Below the pieces are notes generated by a model. That model did not search any database. It had not been told where the DNA came from and saw only the letters and a program-made list of their open reading frames with translations. A program made the position numbers and the translations under genes. From positions 1 through 17,985 of the forward strand of contig JADJBC010000015.1 of assembly GCA_016703945.1 (NCBI GenBank): a stretch of DNA of 17,985 nt, in the 5' to 3' direction. The stretch's first letter is position 1; every line of letters begins with the position of its first letter. The stretch is from Candidatus Aalborgicola danicus (GTDB taxonomy: Bacteria > Pseudomonadota > Gammaproteobacteria > Burkholderiales > Burkholderiaceae_C). Positions 16,296 to 17,985 of the stretch are shown here, piece by piece.

Positions 16296-16381
16296 GGTCT
16301 GGGCGGCAAAGCGTTATGCGTAGGTCAAGGAAGAGCCCGAAGGGCGGGGGACACGCAGCAGAACGCTTTGCCGCCCAGACC
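16296..16381. repeat. 86-nt element with 20-bp perfect terminal inverted repeats
   Basis: 16296-16315 (GGTCTGGGCGGCAAAGCGTT) is the exact reverse complement of 16362-16381. After one mismatch the pairing continues for three more base pairs inward. The apex contains a GCCC-GAA-GGGC mini-hairpin (16335-16345). The element lies between the SPFH stop and the DUF4178 start, within one transcription unit. No target-site duplication is seen. It may be a transcript stabiliser, attenuator or a tiny non-autonomous mobile element. Confidence 0.85.
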
Positions 16382-16382
16382 G

Positions 16383-16397
16383 GCCCCTTCCAGGGGC
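16383..16397 (-). terminator. Short hairpin touching the SPFH stop codon
   Basis: GCCCCT (16383-16388) and AGGGGC (16392-16397) pair perfectly around a 3-nt loop, overlapping the last base of the SPFH stop codon. On the - strand it is followed at once by the 86-nt inverted-repeat element. The pair forms a strong structured 3' end for the SPFH message. There is no U-tract, so this may protect or attenuate rather than terminate. Confidence 0.4.
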
Positions 16398-17440
16398 TAC
16401 ACCAGCTTCTTCAACAACTCGGCCTTCTTGGCGGCAAACTCATCCTCACTCAAGATACCCTTGGCTTTCAAATCCCCCAGTTTTTCCAGCGTGGCGAGGA
16501 TGTCATCGGGTTTGAGCGTGGCAGCTGCCTGGGCAGCCGCTGCCTGTGCCGCAGCCTGTGGGTTGCCCTGCAAGCCGGCCTGCAGGTTTTGCGCCAGCAC
16601 CTGACCGAGCGCCACCCCGGCGCCCAAGCCCATGGCGTCACCCGCAATGCCACTGCCGCCACCGCCTTCGGCAAATTTGGGAATGGCCTGTGCGGTCTGG
16701 TACTGCATGAACTTGCCCATGTCGTTGCCGACCATGCCCATGCCAATCTTCTGGTCCAGGATCTTTTGCAGCTCTTCGGGCAGCGAGACGCTTTGCACCG
16801 TCATGCTTTCAAGCTTCAGGCCCAGCTTGGCCATCTCGGGATCAAGCTGGGTGCGCAAGGCCTTGGCAAACTCCATCAGGTTGGTCGCCAGGTCCAGGAA
16901 GGGGATGCCGCTGGACGCAATCGCGTTGCTGATGTTTTGCAACACCAGGCCGCGCAACTGGCCTTCGAGTTCTGACACCGTGTATTCCTCACGCGTTCCG
17001 GATATCTCGGTATGGAACAGTTTGGGGTCAGTGACACGGAAAGCGTAGTTGCCAAAGGCCCGGATACGCACGGCACCAAAGTCCTTGTCGCGGATGGTGA
17101 TCGGCTGGGGCGTGCCCCATTTCTGGTCGATCTGCTGGCGCGTGCTGAAGTAGTAGACGTCGCTCTTGAACGGAGACTCAAACAGCTTGTCCCAGTTCTT
17201 CAAATAGGTCAGCACCGGCAGCGTTTGTGTGGTCAGTTTGTAAGTGCCGGGACCAAACACGTCGGCGATCTTGCCTTCATTGACGAACACGGCCATCTGC
17301 GACTCGCGCACCACCAGCTGGCCGCCGTTCTGGATTTCCATACCGGCCATGGGGAAACGCCAGGCCAGCGTGCCGTCACCCTCTTCGGTCCACTGAATAA
17401 CGTCTATGAACTGTTTCTTGATGAAATCCATTAGTGCCAT
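16397..17440 (-). CDS. SPFH/Band-7 (virion-core-like) protein with a SHOCT tail
   Basis: The 347-residue product starts at ATG 17440 with AGGAG 9 nt upstream; a reading from 17512 adds sequence that would swallow that site. The SPFH/Band-7 region spans about 35-230, including GGQLVVRESQMAVFVNEGKI, FGPGTYKLTTQTLPVL and FGAVRIRAFGNYAFRVTDP. A glycine/alanine-rich linker (258-308, GGGGSGIAGDAMGLGAG, then QAAAQAAAAQAAA) leads to a SHOCT domain (316-346, LEKLGDLKAKGILSEDEFAAKK). There is no transmembrane helix, so it probably associates peripherally with membranes and oligomerises as SPFH proteins do. It is the first gene of the leftward set with DUF4178, DUF350 and the spermine-synthase-like protein, and probably scaffolds that system. 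Confidence 0.92.
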   Translation of the reverse strand: MALMDFIKKQFIDVIQWTEEGDGTLAWRFPMAGMEIQNGGQLVVRESQMAVFVNEGKIADVFGPGTYKLTTQTLPVLTYLKNWDKLFESPFKSDVYYFSTRQQIDQKWGTPQPITIRDKDFGAVRIRAFGNYAFRVTDPKLFHTEISGTREEYTVSELEGQLRGLVLQNISNAIASSGIPFLDLATNLMEFAKALRTQLDPEMAKLGLKLESMTVQSVSLPEELQKILDQKIGMGMVGNDMGKFMQYQTAQAIPKFAEGGGGSGIAGDAMGLGAGVALGQVLAQNLQAGLQGNPQAAAQAAAAQAAATLKPDDILATLEKLGDLKAKGILSEDEFAAKKAELLKKLV

Positions 17441-17542
17441 GGTGTGGGTCTCCTGCTTGGGGTTAACGTGAACCGGAGGCAATGATACACAGTAGGTTGG
17501 CCCTTGTGTCACCCCAACGGGCGTATGGGATATGCTGGCACC
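17441..17542. promoter_or_regulatory. Divergent promoter region between the SPFH and OYE genes
   Basis: The 102-bp gap must hold the promoters of both divergent genes. It contains the SPFH ribosome-binding site (CTCCT at 17450-17454) and a small GGTT/AACC inverted repeat near 17461-17474. No clear sigma-70 -35/-10 pair can be assigned with confidence. Confidence 0.4.
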
Positions 17543-17985
17543 ATGAGCCTGCTTTTCACCCCCTACACACTACCCTCTCCGCGGGGCGGCCTGTCGCTGG
17601 CCAACCGCATCGTTGTTGCACCCATGTGCCAATACGCCGCCAACAACGGCGAGGCCACCGACTGGCACTTGATGCACTGGGGCAACCTGCTTAACAGCGG
17701 CGCCGGCCTGTTCACGATCGAAGCCACGGCTGTGGTGCCTGAGGGACGCATCACCCCGGCCTGCCTGGGTCTGTGGGATGACCGCACGGAAGCCGCTCTA
17801 GGCGATACCCTTCACCGCGCCCGCAAACTGGCGCCGCCTGTGCCTGTGTGTATCCAACTGGCGCACGCCGGCCGCAAGGCCTCCAGCGCCGTGCCATGGG
17901 CCGGGGCGCAACTGCTGTCACCGGCGCAAGGTGGCTGGGAGACCTTTGGCCCGTCTGCCCTGCCGCAATTGCCCACCGAAGCCCC
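17543..17985 (+). CDS. Old Yellow Enzyme family NADH:flavin oxidoreductase, 3' end outside the window
   Basis: The frame opens at ATG 17543 and stays open to the window edge (147 codons). MSLLFTPYTLPSPRGGLSLANRIVVAPMCQYAA is the OYE start (FMN-binding PMCQYAA), followed by TDWHLMHWGNLLNSGAGL, EATAVVPEGRITPACLGLW and IQLAHAGRKAS. The APMCQY and AHAGRK motifs place it in the YqjM/XenA-type class of ene-reductases, FMN enzymes reducing activated C=C bonds with NAD(P)H in the cytoplasm. The physiological substrate cannot be read. It diverges from the SPFH gene and is probably unrelated to the polyamine set. The catalytic Tyr region lies beyond the edge. Confidence 0.93.
   Translation, partial: MSLLFTPYTLPSPRGGLSLANRIVVAPMCQYAANNGEATDWHLMHWGNLLNSGAGLFTIEATAVVPEGRITPACLGLWDDRTEAALGDTLHRARKLAPPVPVCIQLAHAGRKASSAVPWAGAQLLSPAQGGWETFGPSALPQLPTEA

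Noticed and set aside
15333..16604. 423-codon + strand open frame opposite the DUF4178 gene
   Set aside because: Antisense to a gene with clear zinc ribbons and a membrane helix; composition is Arg/Ala/His-rich with no domain sense, and it crosses the inverted-repeat element.

Overview
The window looks like a chromosomal segment of a betaproteobacterium in Burkholderiales, most likely family Comamonadaceae (Rhodoferax/Polaromonas-like). This rests on high GC, the style of the predicted proteins, a tkt-gap pair, and short interspersed GC-rich repeats of a kind I associate with that family. The assignment is from recognition; no search was run.

Left part (1-6518). First come two heavily frameshifted + strand genes: a PlsC-type acyltransferase and a TrkA/RCK-type potassium channel. 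A cluster of GC-rich hairpin repeats follows. The leftward tkt -> gap pair (transketolase, glyceraldehyde-3-phosphate dehydrogenase) is carbon-metabolism housekeeping, yet it carries at least five single-base homopolymer indels. Divergent from tkt is speD (AdoMet decarboxylase). An orphan ParA-like ATPase with one indel converges on speD. Indel density falls steadily from left to right, and I found none beyond about 6.1 kb. This looks like decreasing assembly error rather than mass gene death.

Middle (6594-10246). A leftward gene string runs mobB -> FAD-dependent oxidoreductase (7-nt overlap) -> conserved protein of unknown function -> ParA-like ATPase. Divergent from mobB is a membrane-anchored DsbA-like thiol oxidoreductase with a CETC motif. 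The oxidoreductase gene contains two in-frame copies of a short interspersed repeat; a third copy supplies the speD stop codon.

Accessory patch (10247-12790). This holds an N-terminal stub of a phytanoyl-CoA-dioxygenase-like gene, a three-domain protein (SAM methyltransferase, P-loop kinase-like domain, GWA-type beta-sandwich), and an IS3-family transposase fragment. It looks like the remains of a transferred surface-carbohydrate locus.

Right part (12791-17440). A leftward gene set encodes an SPFH/Band-7 protein with a SHOCT tail, a double-zinc-ribbon DUF4178 membrane protein, a DUF350 two-helix membrane protein and a membrane-embedded spermidine/spermine synthase. Together with the detached speD this is a complete decarboxy-AdoMet to aminopropyl-transfer capability tied to membrane proteins. 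It resembles poorly characterised polyamine/membrane-stress loci. A 20-bp perfect inverted repeat separates the first two genes and a repeated 3'-end element separates the last two. A divergent Old Yellow Enzyme gene runs off the right edge.
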